Assembly: GCF_036013915.1 (NCBI RefSeq)
Contig: NZ_CP107899.1
Span: 930,001-994,000 of the forward strand
Direction of reading: 5' to 3'
Source: Streptomyces sp. NBC_00464
GTDB taxonomy: Bacteria > Actinomycetota > Actinomycetes > Streptomycetales > Streptomycetaceae
DNA: 64,000 nucleotides
Positions 56,026-64,000 of the stretch are shown here, piece by piece (position 1 is the first letter of the stretch; every line of letters starts with the position of its first letter). The translations under genes and the position numbers were made by a program. Below the pieces are notes generated by a model, which saw only the letters and a list, made by a program, of their open reading frames with translations, ran no database searches and was not told the DNA's origin.

Positions 56026-57258
56026 TCAGGAGACCGGCCGGGAGTCCGTCCACACGGATTCGAACTCCTCGCGGTACGTCTCGAACAGCCCGTGCTCGCT
56101 GTCCTGGCCGGCCCGGACCACCGCCCGTCCGCCGCCCCGCAGGACCAGCACCGGAGCCTCCATGCCGCGCGCCCGGCGCAGATAGGTCTGGACGACCCCC
56201 ACGGCGTTGGCGCCGTCGCCGTCCACCAGGTAGGCCGTGAAGCGCGGCGTCTCGTCGAAGACATGGATCTCGAAGGCGCCCGGATCGCGGAGCTTGGAGC
56301 GGACCCGGCGCATGTGGAGGATGTTCATCTCCACCGAGCGGCTCAGCTCGCCCTTCTTGAGGCCGAGCTCCCGTTCCCGGCGCTTGACCGCGCTGCTGGC
56401 CGGGTTGATGAAGAGCAGCCGGACCCGGCAGCCCGACTCGGCGAGCCGGATCAGCCGGCGCCCGGAGAAGTTCTGCACCAGCAGATTGAGCCCTATCCCG
56501 ATCGCGTCCAGCCGCCGCGAACCGCCGAAGAGGTCCTCGGCGGGCAGCTGGCGCTGGAGCCGCACCCGGTCGGGGTGGACGGAGACCACGTCCGCGTAAC
56601 GGTCGCCGACGAGCTCCTCCACGGCGTCGACCGGGAGCCGGTCGGCGGACGGGACGGCCGCGCCGCTGCCGAGGATCTCCAGCAGCCGGGCGGAGGCCCG
56701 CTCGGCCTGGGCCAGCACCGCCTCGTTGAGGGCGCGGTTGCGGGAGACCACGTTGCGGGCGACCTCCAGCTCGTCCAGCGCCAGCTCGACGTCGCGGCGG
56801 TCGTCGAAGTAGGGCTCGAAGCAGGGCCAGTGCTGGACCATCAGCTCACGCAGCTGCGGCAGCGTGAGGAAACTCAGGACGTTGTCGTCGGCCGGGTCGA
56901 GCAGATAGCCCTTGCGGCGGGAGACCTCGCGCACCGCGACGGCCCGCTGCACCCACTCCTGGCCGGCGGGTCCCGCCGCGGCCACCACCCAGTCCTCGCC
57001 GTGGACCGGTTCGTAGATGGGCCGGAGCACCGCCGAGACGACGGCGCGCAGCCGCTGCTCCACGAGATTCAGCCAGATATAGGCGCGCCCGGCCCGCTGG
57101 GCACGGGTACGCACCTCGCCCCAGGCGTCCGCGCCCCAGTCCAGCTCCGCACCGATCTCCAGGGGCTGCGCCAGCGAGACCGCCCCGGGCGGGACGTCGG
57201 CCAGATCCCCCTCGTGACCCGTGTCACCTGGGGGCAGCTCGAACCCTCCCGAGCTCAC
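56026..57258 (-). CDS. SAV2148-type HEPN-domain protein
   Basis: A 410-residue protein that I recall as a conserved streptomycete family annotated with an N-terminal HEPN domain (helical, about 40-200: YIWLNLVEQRLRAVVSAV, LPQLRELMVQHWPCFEPYFDDRRDVELALDELEVARNVVSRNRALNEAVL). The C-terminal half has strands such as GCRVRLLFINP and FEIHVFDETPRFTAYLVDGD, like a phospholipase-D or receiver-type fold. I see no classical RxxxxH ribonuclease motif. Start chosen at GTG 57258 (after GGAAGG); GTG 57276 and TTG 57294 are alternatives. Confidence 0.72.
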   Translation of the reverse strand: MSSGGFELPPGDTGHEGDLADVPPGAVSLAQPLEIGAELDWGADAWGEVRTRAQRAGRAYIWLNLVEQRLRAVVSAVLRPIYEPVHGEDWVVAAAGPAGQEWVQRAVAVREVSRRKGYLLDPADDNVLSFLTLPQLRELMVQHWPCFEPYFDDRRDVELALDELEVARNVVSRNRALNEAVLAQAERASARLLEILGSGAAVPSADRLPVDAVEELVGDRYADVVSVHPDRVRLQRQLPAEDLFGGSRRLDAIGIGLNLLVQNFSGRRLIRLAESGCRVRLLFINPASSAVKRRERELGLKKGELSRSVEMNILHMRRVRSKLRDPGAFEIHVFDETPRFTAYLVDGDGANAVGVVQTYLRRARGMEAPVLVLRGGGRAVVRAGQDSEHGLFETYREEFESVWTDSRPVS

Positions 57259-57635
57259 CCGCGCACCGCCTTCCACTCCCCCACCAACGATCAAGGAAGG
57301 GTACTCCGGGAGCGGGAGCCGGTGCAGCCGGATGCGCAGGCTGCTTTCCCAACTCCCCTACCGCGCAAGCTTGTTCCGTACGGCAAGATCTGCCGGAGTG
57401 AGCGGATTCATAGGGATTAAACACCCCATTCCGAGCCCCGTTCCGGACAGCGGTCCGGACGGGGCCACCGGTTTCCGGTTCCGGGCGACACGGAGGGGCC
57501 CGATGTTGACCGGACCGGGCGACGCCGCCCCTCAATAGCCGGGCGGTCCTAGGTAAGGGCCGCTCTTTCGGGGAAGATCTGCCAGGGAGCCCGCAATCCC
57601 CAGGCAACCGCATCAGAAGGGGAAGAGTCGAATCT
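57259..57635. promoter_or_regulatory. Divergent control region, HEPN gene / glgX
   Basis: 377 bases without a gene. It holds a short AT-rich patch (57405-57425) and a hairpin (57435-57448 with 57453-57465) of unknown role. GGGGAAGAG near 57618 may be the glgX ribosome binding site. Specific promoters could not be assigned. Confidence 0.45.
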
Positions 57636-59804
57636 ATGCAGGTCTGGCCGGGACAGGCGTACCCCCTCGGTGCCACGTACGACGGCGCCGGGACCAACTT
57701 CGCGGTCTTCTCGGAGGCTGCCCACCGAATCGAGTTGTGCCTGCTGCACGACGACGGTTCCGAGACGGCGGTGGAGCTGAGAGAGACCGACGCGTTCGTC
57801 CGCCACGCGTATCTGCCCGGGGTGATGCCCGGTCAGCGGTACGGATTCCGGGTGCACGGGCCGTACGAACCACAGCGGGGTGCCCGCTGCAACTCCGCCA
57901 AGCTGCTCCTCGATCCGTACGCACGGGCGGTCGCCGGGCAGATCCAGTGGGGCGAGGCCGTGTACGGCTATCCGTTCGGCCGGCCCGACGCGCGCAACGA
58001 CCTCGACTCGGCGCCGCACACGATGTCCTCGGTCGTGGTCAACCCGTACTTCGACTGGGGCGACGACCGGCGGCCCCGTACGGACTACCACCGCACGGTG
58101 ATCTACGAGGCCCATGTGAAGGGCCTGACGATGCTCCATCCGGGGCTGCCGAAGGAGTTGCGCGGTACGTACGCGGGGCTGGCCCATCCGGAGGTCATCG
58201 CGCATCTGACGGAGCTCGGCGTCACCGCGATCGAGTTAATGCCGGTGCACCAGTTCGTCCAGGACCACCGGCTGGCGGACGCGGGGCTCGCCAACTACTG
58301 GGGTTACAACACCATCGGCTTCTTCGCCCCGCACAACTCCTACGCCTCCTGGGGTGACCGGGGCGAGCAGGTGCTGGAGTTCAAGCAGGCCGTGCGCGCC
58401 CTGCACCAGGCCGGCATCGAGGTGATCCTCGACGTGGTCTACAACCACACGGCGGAGGGCAACCACCTGGGCCCGACGCTCTCCTTCCGGGGCCTGGACA
58501 ACGCCTCGTACTACCGGCTCGCCGACGACCAGCGCTACTACATGGACACCACGGGGACCGGGAACTCCCTGCTGATGCGCTCCCCGCACGTGCTCCAGCT
58601 GATCATGGACTCGCTGCGCTACTGGGTGACCGAGATGCACGTGGACGGCTTCCGCTTCGATCTGGCGGCCACCCTGGCCCGGCAGTTCCACGAGGTGGAC
58701 CGGCTGTCGTCGTTCTTCGACCTGGTGCAGCAGGACCCGGTGGTCAGCCAGGTGAAGCTGATCGCCGAGCCGTGGGACGTGGGCGAGGGCGGCTACCAGG
58801 TGGGCAACTTCCCTCCGCTGTGGACGGAGTGGAACGGCAAGTACCGCGACACGGTGCGGGACCTGTGGCGCGGCGAGCCCCGGACCCTGGCCGAGTTCGC
58901 CGGCCGGCTGACGGGCTCCTCCGACCTGTACCAGGACGACGGACGGCGGCCGCTCGCCTCGATCAACTTCACCACCTGCCACGACGGATTCACCCTGCAC
59001 GACCTGGTCTCGTACAACGACAAGCACAACGAGGCCAACGGTGAGGGCAACCGGGACGGCGAGAGCCACAACCGGTCCTGGAACTGCGGTGTGGAGGGCG
59101 AGACGGACCGGCCCGAGGTACTGAACCTGCGCGAGCGGCAGATGCGGAACTTCATCGCCACGCTGATGCTGTCCCAGGGCGTGCCGATGCTGAGCCACGG
59201 CGACGAGTTCGGCCGGACGCAGCGGGGCAACAACAACGGCTACTGCCAGGACAGCGAACTGTCATGGGTGCACTGGCCCGACCCGGCCGGGACGGCGGGC
59301 GACGACGACGCGGAGGGCGACGGGCAGGACGGCGGTGACGGGCTCGGCAGCAGCCTGCTGGAGTTCACCCGGGCGATGGTGTGGCTGCGCCGCGACCATC
59401 CGGTCTTCCGGCGCCGGCGGTTCTTCCACGGGCGTCCCGTGGAGGGCACGCACGACGAACTCTCGGACATCGCCTGGTTCACGCCCGAGGGTGCGGAGAT
59501 GACCCAGCGGGACTGGCAGGCGGCGCACGCCAAGGCGCTGACGGTCTTCCTGAACGGGCACGCCATCTCGGAGCCCGGCCCGCGCGGGGAGCGGATCTCC
59601 GACGACTCGTTCCTGCTGATGTTCAACGCGAGCGCCGAGACGCTGGAATTCGCCGTTCCGGTCAATCACGGCCGCCAGTGGCTGGCCGTGGTCGACACGG
59701 CCCGCCCGGACGGGGTGCTGACCGGGGCCGGGCCGAAGGTGGCGGCGGGCGATCGGGTGACGCTGGTGGGGCGGAGCATGGTGGTGCTTCAGCGGCCTGC
59801 ATGA
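57636..59804 (+). CDS. glgX: Glycogen debranching enzyme GlgX
   Basis: A 722-residue GH13 isoamylase-type enzyme that removes alpha-1,6 branches from glycogen-derived dextrins. N-terminal CBM48 (GATYDGAGTNFAVFSEAAHRIELCLL), then the barrel with IEVILDVVYNHTAEG, DGFRFDLAATLAR (nucleophile Asp), VKLIAEPWDVGEGGYQVGNFP (acid/base Glu) and MLSHGDEFGRTQRGNNNGYCQD. Length is typical. It is followed 66 bases later by treY, a common pair in alpha-glucan to trehalose conversion. Confidence 0.95.
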   Translation: MQVWPGQAYPLGATYDGAGTNFAVFSEAAHRIELCLLHDDGSETAVELRETDAFVRHAYLPGVMPGQRYGFRVHGPYEPQRGARCNSAKLLLDPYARAVAGQIQWGEAVYGYPFGRPDARNDLDSAPHTMSSVVVNPYFDWGDDRRPRTDYHRTVIYEAHVKGLTMLHPGLPKELRGTYAGLAHPEVIAHLTELGVTAIELMPVHQFVQDHRLADAGLANYWGYNTIGFFAPHNSYASWGDRGEQVLEFKQAVRALHQAGIEVILDVVYNHTAEGNHLGPTLSFRGLDNASYYRLADDQRYYMDTTGTGNSLLMRSPHVLQLIMDSLRYWVTEMHVDGFRFDLAATLARQFHEVDRLSSFFDLVQQDPVVSQVKLIAEPWDVGEGGYQVGNFPPLWTEWNGKYRDTVRDLWRGEPRTLAEFAGRLTGSSDLYQDDGRRPLASINFTTCHDGFTLHDLVSYNDKHNEANGEGNRDGESHNRSWNCGVEGETDRPEVLNLRERQMRNFIATLMLSQGVPMLSHGDEFGRTQRGNNNGYCQDSELSWVHWPDPAGTAGDDDAEGDGQDGGDGLGSSLLEFTRAMVWLRRDHPVFRRRRFFHGRPVEGTHDELSDIAWFTPEGAEMTQRDWQAAHAKALTVFLNGHAISEPGPRGERISDDSFLLMFNASAETLEFAVPVNHGRQWLAVVDTARPDGVLTGAGPKVAAGDRVTLVGRSMVVLQRPA

Positions 59805-59832
59805 GACCGACCGGTCACTCGTCCGTGCCCGG

Positions 59833-59863
59833 GTGACACAGACGGCCCGGATCTGGGTACGAA
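59833..59863 (+). promoter_or_regulatory. Candidate leaderless promoter of treY
   Basis: GTGACA (59833-59838), 19-base spacer, TACGAA (59858-59863), seven bases before the treY ATG. No ribosome binding site is present. Confidence 0.4.
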
Positions 59864-59870
59864 CGTTCCC

Positions 59871-62246
59871 ATGACGCCTTCCGCCACGTACCGGCTCCAG
59901 CTCCAGCCGGAGTTCCCGTTCTCGGCCGCCGAGGACGCCGTGCCGTATCTCGCCTCGCTCGGCGTCTCCCATCTGCACCTGTCCCCGGTGCTCGAGGCCG
60001 TGCCCGGCTCACGGCACGGCTACGACGTCGTCGACCACAGCCGGGTGCGCGCCGAGCTGGGCGGCGAGGAGGGGCTGCGCCGGCTGGCCCGCACCGCCCG
60101 CGAGCACGGGCTCGGCCTCGTCCTGGACATCGTGCCGAACCACATGGCCGCCGACCCCCGGCACAACCACGCGCTGCGCGAGGTCCTGCGCGAGGGGCCG
60201 GACTCCCCCTACGCCCACTGGTTCGACATCGACTGGGCCGCGGGCGACGGCCGGATCCTGCTGCCCGTCCTCGCCGGACGGCTCGGCGAGGAGATGGACC
60301 GGCTGCGGGTCGACGGGGACGTGCTGCGCTACGGCGAGCAGGAGTTCCCGCTGCGGGCCGGCACCGCCCGCCTCGATCTGCCGGAGCTGCTGGACGCCCA
60401 GCACTACCGGCTCGGCTGGTGGCGGCTGGCCCGCACCGAGCTGAACTACCGGCGGTTCTTCACCATCTCGGAGCTGATCGGGGTGCGGGTGGAGGACCCC
60501 GAGGTGTTCGCCGCCTCCCACGCCAAGATCCTGGAGCTGGTACGGGACGGGGTCGTGGACGGTCTGCGGATCGACCACCCGGACGGGCTCGCCGATCCGG
60601 CCGGCTATCTGGAGCGGCTGTCCGTGGAGAGCGGCGGGGTGTGGACGGTGGTGGAGAAGATTCTCACCGGCCCCGAGCCGCTGCCGGCGGGCTGGGCCGT
60701 CGCCGGGACGACGGGGTACGACGCGTTGCACCGGATCGACGGCCTCTTCGTCGACCCGGTGGGCGCGGCCGAGCTGCTCGACGGCTACCGGGAGTACGCC
60801 GCCCCGGCCGGCGACCGGGGCGGCTACTGGACGGCGACCGTGCGCCGGGCCGCGTACCGGGTCGTCACCCATGAGCTGGCCGCGGAGACGGAGCTGCTGA
60901 CCCGGCTCGCGTCGCGCATCTGCGCCGAGGACCCCGCGCTGCGCGACCACGCCCCCTGGGCGCTGCAGACCGCCGTGCGCGAGCTGCTGGTCCGGGTCCC
61001 GGTCTACCGCCCGTACGTGACGGCGGGCGGCCCCTGCACCGAGACGGCCGAGGCGACTCTCGACGCGGTCGCGGTGAGCGACGCGAAGGCCGGGTTCGCG
61101 GTACGGGAGGAGGCCTCGGCCGTCGACGTGGTGCGCGAGCTGGCCCTGGGGCGGCTCGGCGGGGGCGCCGACCGGGCGGCGTTCTGCGCACGGTTCGCCC
61201 AGACCGCGTCGGCGCTGCGGGCCAAGGCGGTCGAGGACACGGCGTACTACCGGTACGTGCCACTGATCTCGGCGAACGAGGTGGGCGGTGATCCAGGGAG
61301 GCCGGCGGTGGCACCGGAGGAGTTCCACGCCTTCTGTGCGCGGCTCGCACGCGACTGGCCCGCCACCGGAACGGCGCTGACGACGCATGACACCAAGCGC
61401 AGCGCCGACGTGCGGGCGGGCATCGCGGTGCTGTCGCAGTGCCCCGGTCGGTGGAGCGAGCTGGTCGCCGAGCTGACGCGGACGGCTCCCGCCGCCCCTG
61501 ATCCGCAGCTCGCCTGGCAGGCGTGGCAGACCGCGATCGGCTGTGTGGGGTTCCCGCCCGGGGAGCGGGCCGGACGGCTGGAGCCGGCGCTACTGAAGGC
61601 GGTGCGCGAGTCGGGGCTGTTCACGAGCTGGACCGAACCCGATCCGGTGTACGAGCGGGTGGCAACGGACTTCGTGGCCGCCGGTCCGGACGCCGCCACC
61701 GGTCCGGTGCGGGCGCTCCTGGAACGCTTCGCGGGGACGCTGGCCCCGCACGTGCGGGCCAATGCGCTGGGCTCGGCTCTGGTGCACCTGACGATGCCGG
61801 GGGTGCCGGATCTGTACCAGGGCACGGAGCGGGAGTATCTGGCGCTGGTCGACCCGGACAACCGGCGGCCGTTCACGCGACCCGCCGACGGCGCGCCCGC
61901 CGACGAGAAGGGTGCGCTCACGGAGGTGGCGCTGCGGCTGCGCCGGGAGCGGCCCGAGGTGTTCGGCGAGTCGGGTACGTACGCCCCGCTGACCGCCTCC
62001 GGCCCGGCGGCGGCGCACTGCCTGGCCTTCTGCCGTTCCGGCGAGGTGGTCACCGCGGTGACCCGGCTGCCACTGCGGCTGGCGGAGTCGGGCGGCTGGC
62101 GCCGGACGGAGCTGGCGCTGCCGGACGACGGGGTGTGGCGCGATCTGCTGACGCCGGGCCGGAGGTTCTCGGGCGGCACGGTCGCGGTGGCGGAGCTGTT
62201 CGCCGAGCGGCCGGTCGCGCTGCTCAGCAGGAGCGGTCGCGTCTAG
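59871..62246 (+). CDS. treY: Malto-oligosyltrehalose synthase
   Basis: A 791-residue GH13 enzyme turning the reducing end of malto-oligosaccharides into a trehalosyl end. N-terminus TYRLQLQPEFPFSAAEDAVPYLASLGVSHLHLSPVLEAVPGSRHGYDVVD, then LVLDIVPNHMAADPRHN, FFTISELIGVRVEDPEVF, VDGLRIDHPDGLADP (nucleophile Asp), and the C-terminal MPGVPDLYQGTEREYLALVDPDNRRPF. The partner trehalohydrolase treZ is not in the window. Confidence 0.95.
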   Translation: MTPSATYRLQLQPEFPFSAAEDAVPYLASLGVSHLHLSPVLEAVPGSRHGYDVVDHSRVRAELGGEEGLRRLARTAREHGLGLVLDIVPNHMAADPRHNHALREVLREGPDSPYAHWFDIDWAAGDGRILLPVLAGRLGEEMDRLRVDGDVLRYGEQEFPLRAGTARLDLPELLDAQHYRLGWWRLARTELNYRRFFTISELIGVRVEDPEVFAASHAKILELVRDGVVDGLRIDHPDGLADPAGYLERLSVESGGVWTVVEKILTGPEPLPAGWAVAGTTGYDALHRIDGLFVDPVGAAELLDGYREYAAPAGDRGGYWTATVRRAAYRVVTHELAAETELLTRLASRICAEDPALRDHAPWALQTAVRELLVRVPVYRPYVTAGGPCTETAEATLDAVAVSDAKAGFAVREEASAVDVVRELALGRLGGGADRAAFCARFAQTASALRAKAVEDTAYYRYVPLISANEVGGDPGRPAVAPEEFHAFCARLARDWPATGTALTTHDTKRSADVRAGIAVLSQCPGRWSELVAELTRTAPAAPDPQLAWQAWQTAIGCVGFPPGERAGRLEPALLKAVRESGLFTSWTEPDPVYERVATDFVAAGPDAATGPVRALLERFAGTLAPHVRANALGSALVHLTMPGVPDLYQGTEREYLALVDPDNRRPFTRPADGAPADEKGALTEVALRLRRERPEVFGESGTYAPLTASGPAAAHCLAFCRSGEVVTAVTRLPLRLAESGGWRRTELALPDDGVWRDLLTPGRRFSGGTVAVAELFAERPVALLSRSGRV

Positions 62247-62366
62247 GGCCTCTCGTCCGGATCAGGCCGGATCGGGGAGCGGGGTCCGGTGCGTGCCGCT
62301 GCAAGGCGGAGGAGGAGGTCACTGCGGAGCATGGGCGACCGTCAACAACGCTGCAGGGCCATACGC

Positions 62367-63116
62367 CTACGGCCTTTCGGCCGTCCGGTAGACGGAGACA
62401 TGGGAGCGCGACTCCGCGGTGAATTCCTCGCCCGTCCAGTCGGCATGCCTGGACTCCAGCGTCATCCCGGCCAGCTCGGCCATCAGGTCGAGTTCGGCCG
62501 GCCAGATGTACCGGTGCGGGCTGCGAAACAGCCGGGCCTCGCGGCCGCCCTCGGCGTCGAACCCGAAGTGGTGCGAGACGACCTGCTGGCGCAGGACGTC
62601 GTAGGTGTCGAGCCCGACATAGCCCGGCGCCGACCCGAAGACCACGGCCTGCTGACCCGGCGGCAGCTTGCGAAGCTCGGGGACCCACAGCTCGATGACG
62701 AACCGCCCGCCCGGCGCGAGGTGGCGTGCGGCGTTCCGGAAACAGGCGACCTGTTCGGCCTGCGTGAGCAGGACCGAGATGCCGTTGTAGACGAGGTAGA
62801 CGAGCTGGAACTCGCCCGGCACTCGCGCGGTGACCATGTCGCCGACGACGACGGGCATGGCCGCCTCGTCCGCCTTGTTACGGAGTTCATCGACCATCGG
62901 CTTCGACAGCTCGATGCCGCTGACCGGGACTCCGCGCTCCGCGAGCGGCACTGCCACCCGTCCGGTCCCGATGGCGAACTCCAGGGCCCGCCCGCCCGCG
63001 GCGAGCTCCACCAGGCGGTCCACCGTCGGCTCCAGCACCTCCGAGGCGAACATGCCGGTTCCAGGGGTGTCATAGCTCTGGGCGGCCTGGTCGTCCCAAA
63101 TCTCGTTCTGCAGCAT
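62367..63116 (-). CDS. Class I SAM-dependent methyltransferase
   Basis: A 249-residue methyltransferase with motif I ALEFAIGTGRVAVPLAERG, acidic end of strand 2 GIELSKPMVDEL, MPVVVGDMVTARV, and LAPGGRFVIELWVPEL. The substrate is unknown. ATG 63116 fits the family start though no strong ribosome binding site is visible. Confidence 0.87.
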   Translation of the reverse strand: MLQNEIWDDQAAQSYDTPGTGMFASEVLEPTVDRLVELAAGGRALEFAIGTGRVAVPLAERGVPVSGIELSKPMVDELRNKADEAAMPVVVGDMVTARVPGEFQLVYLVYNGISVLLTQAEQVACFRNAARHLAPGGRFVIELWVPELRKLPPGQQAVVFGSAPGYVGLDTYDVLRQQVVSHHFGFDAEGGREARLFRSPHRYIWPAELDLMAELAGMTLESRHADWTGEEFTAESRSHVSVYRTAERP

Positions 63117-63229
63117 GAGGAGCGATGATTGACCACCGTCCGTGGGACGTCAACGCAATTTCGCCACAGCCGGGATGAGCGTGCGCCACCGGGGCCCGGC
63201 GTTCCGGCCGGACCGTTCGCCGGGAGTTC

Positions 63230-64000
63230 CTACGGCCGGACGAGAAGGGACCGCGGGCCCCGTGTGAGCAGGCCGGTGGCGGCCGGGCGGAATCCCTGCG
63301 CCCAGCGCAGGGTGGGCATCGCGTCGAGCAGGGCGCGCAGGCCCTGTTCGGCTTCCAGCCGGCCGAGCAGCACGGCGGGGCAGTCCGCGGGGCCGGGCGT
63401 GCCGCGGTCCTGGTCGCGGCGGAAGGGGTCGAAGACATCCGGTGCGGCGAACCGTTCCGGGTCACGGCCCGCCGAGCCGATCAGGCAGGCGACGGGCGCG
63501 CGGGCGGGCAGGGTGCCGCCGCTGAGGGTGACCTCGGCGACGGTGCGGCGCAGCACGATCTGGACGGGCGGGTCGCGGCGCAGCGTCTCGGTCCAGGCCC
63601 GGCCGGTGAGCGCGGGTTCGATGCGCAGGGCGGCCAGCAGGTCGGGGTCGTCCAGCAGATTGGCGAGGAGCGAGGCGAGAGCGGTCTCCCGCAGTCCGGT
63701 GTGCCGGGTGCAGGGGGCGGCGTCGGAGGCCGGGCCGGAGTCCGGGCCGGCTCCGGAGGGCAGCCAGCGGCAGAACTCCTCGACGAGATCGGCCTGCGGG
63801 CGTCCGGCGATGCGCCGGGCCAGGACGTAGGCGGTCCGCTCGACGCGCTCCGCGAGATGCCCGGGTACGGTGCCGGCCGCCACCGCGTACCGGTCGCGGG
63901 GCAGGCAGCGGGCGTTGCCGTGGCAGAGCCCGAGCGGGGCGGGCCCTCCGCGAGGCGCTCCGTCGTGCGGGAAGCCCGCGAACCTCGGATCGGTGAGGGC
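63230..64000 (-). CDS. Cytochrome P450-like protein, partial (cut by window end)
   Basis: The frame is open from 64000 to the stop at 63230, at least 256 residues; the N-terminus lies outside the window. The visible part begins ALTDPRFAGFPHDG, like the B-helix region of actinobacterial P450s, and has ETLRRDPP (ExxR) and PERFAAPDVFDPFR. The haem region is degenerate: the usual FGxGxHxC is replaced by GPADCPAVLLGRLEAEQGL, keeping a Cys but not the Phe/Gly/His pattern. It may be a P450 homologue with altered haem binding. An internal ATG-like start at 63883 is not needed. Confidence 0.7.
   Translation of the reverse strand, partial: ALTDPRFAGFPHDGAPRGGPAPLGLCHGNARCLPRDRYAVAAGTVPGHLAERVERTAYVLARRIAGRPQADLVEEFCRWLPSGAGPDSGPASDAAPCTRHTGLRETALASLLANLLDDPDLLAALRIEPALTGRAWTETLRRDPPVQIVLRRTVAEVTLSGGTLPARAPVACLIGSAGRDPERFAAPDVFDPFRRDQDRGTPGPADCPAVLLGRLEAEQGLRALLDAMPTLRWAQGFRPAATGLLTRGPRSLLVRP

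Overview
The window is high-GC actinobacterial DNA, almost certainly a Streptomyces chromosome. It carries chaplin and rodlin genes for the aerial-hypha surface, many GTG starts, ATGA/GTGA-coupled operons, several apparently leaderless genes, and a CUT1 sugar transporter with no ATPase of its own. No rRNA, tRNA, CRISPR array or insertion sequence was found.

Layout. 1-3.6 kb: surface-amyloid cluster with two rodlins, a short chaplin, a small secreted protein whose signal peptide resembles the chaplin's, and a long two-domain chaplin with a sortase signal and a His/Pro-rich spacer. 3.6-21.6 kb: a large sialic-acid utilisation region. It holds an oligopeptide-type ABC transporter (one subunit a permease-ATPase fusion) with a NanA-like lyase, a GntR regulator, a CE7 esterase, an SGNH esterase with an N-terminal LamG-like domain, a secreted GH33 sialidase, an FAD monooxygenase, a second GntR regulator, and an operon nanA-nanK-nanE-nanT. 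Three promoter regions share the core ACATCTKACGTC. Two of them have the same promoter/operator geometry, which suggests one regulon. 21.7-28.3 kb: a DUF2625 protein, then a thiolase, LysR regulator, two-subunit CoA-transferase and 3-hydroxyacyl-CoA dehydrogenase, which fit adipate/beta-ketoadipate-type dicarboxyl-CoA catabolism. 28.4-34.6 kb: glyoxalase-fold protein, AraC regulator, YihY membrane protein, AidB-like acyl-CoA dehydrogenase, GAF regulator, a 25-bp tandem repeat and a GNAT.

34.7-44.3 kb: assimilatory sulfate/sulfonate operon. A Cys-containing leader peptide precedes sulfite reductase, a 59-residue zinc-ribbon protein, cysH, cysC, cysD, cysN, an ssuABC-type transporter and a sirohydrochlorin chelatase that would supply siroheme for the reductase. 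44.3-49.2 kb: DsbA-like and DinB-like proteins, aldo/keto reductase, ABC ATPase, SnoaL-like protein and a secreted subtilisin. 49.4-50.9 kb: a minimal RiPP locus. A 26-residue precursor ending AWYHWY is followed by one short, atypical cytochrome P450. This looks like a tryptorubin-type (atropopeptide) cluster with His where tryptorubin A has Ile, and it is the most interesting item in the window. 51.1-55.9 kb: CUT1 sugar transporter, aminoglycoside-phosphotransferase-fold protein and DEDDh exonuclease. 56.0-62.2 kb: HEPN-type protein, glgX and treY (alpha-glucan/trehalose metabolism). 62.4-64.0 kb: a methyltransferase and a P450-like gene cut by the window edge.

All assignments come from reading the sequence and recalled family knowledge. 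No database search was run.
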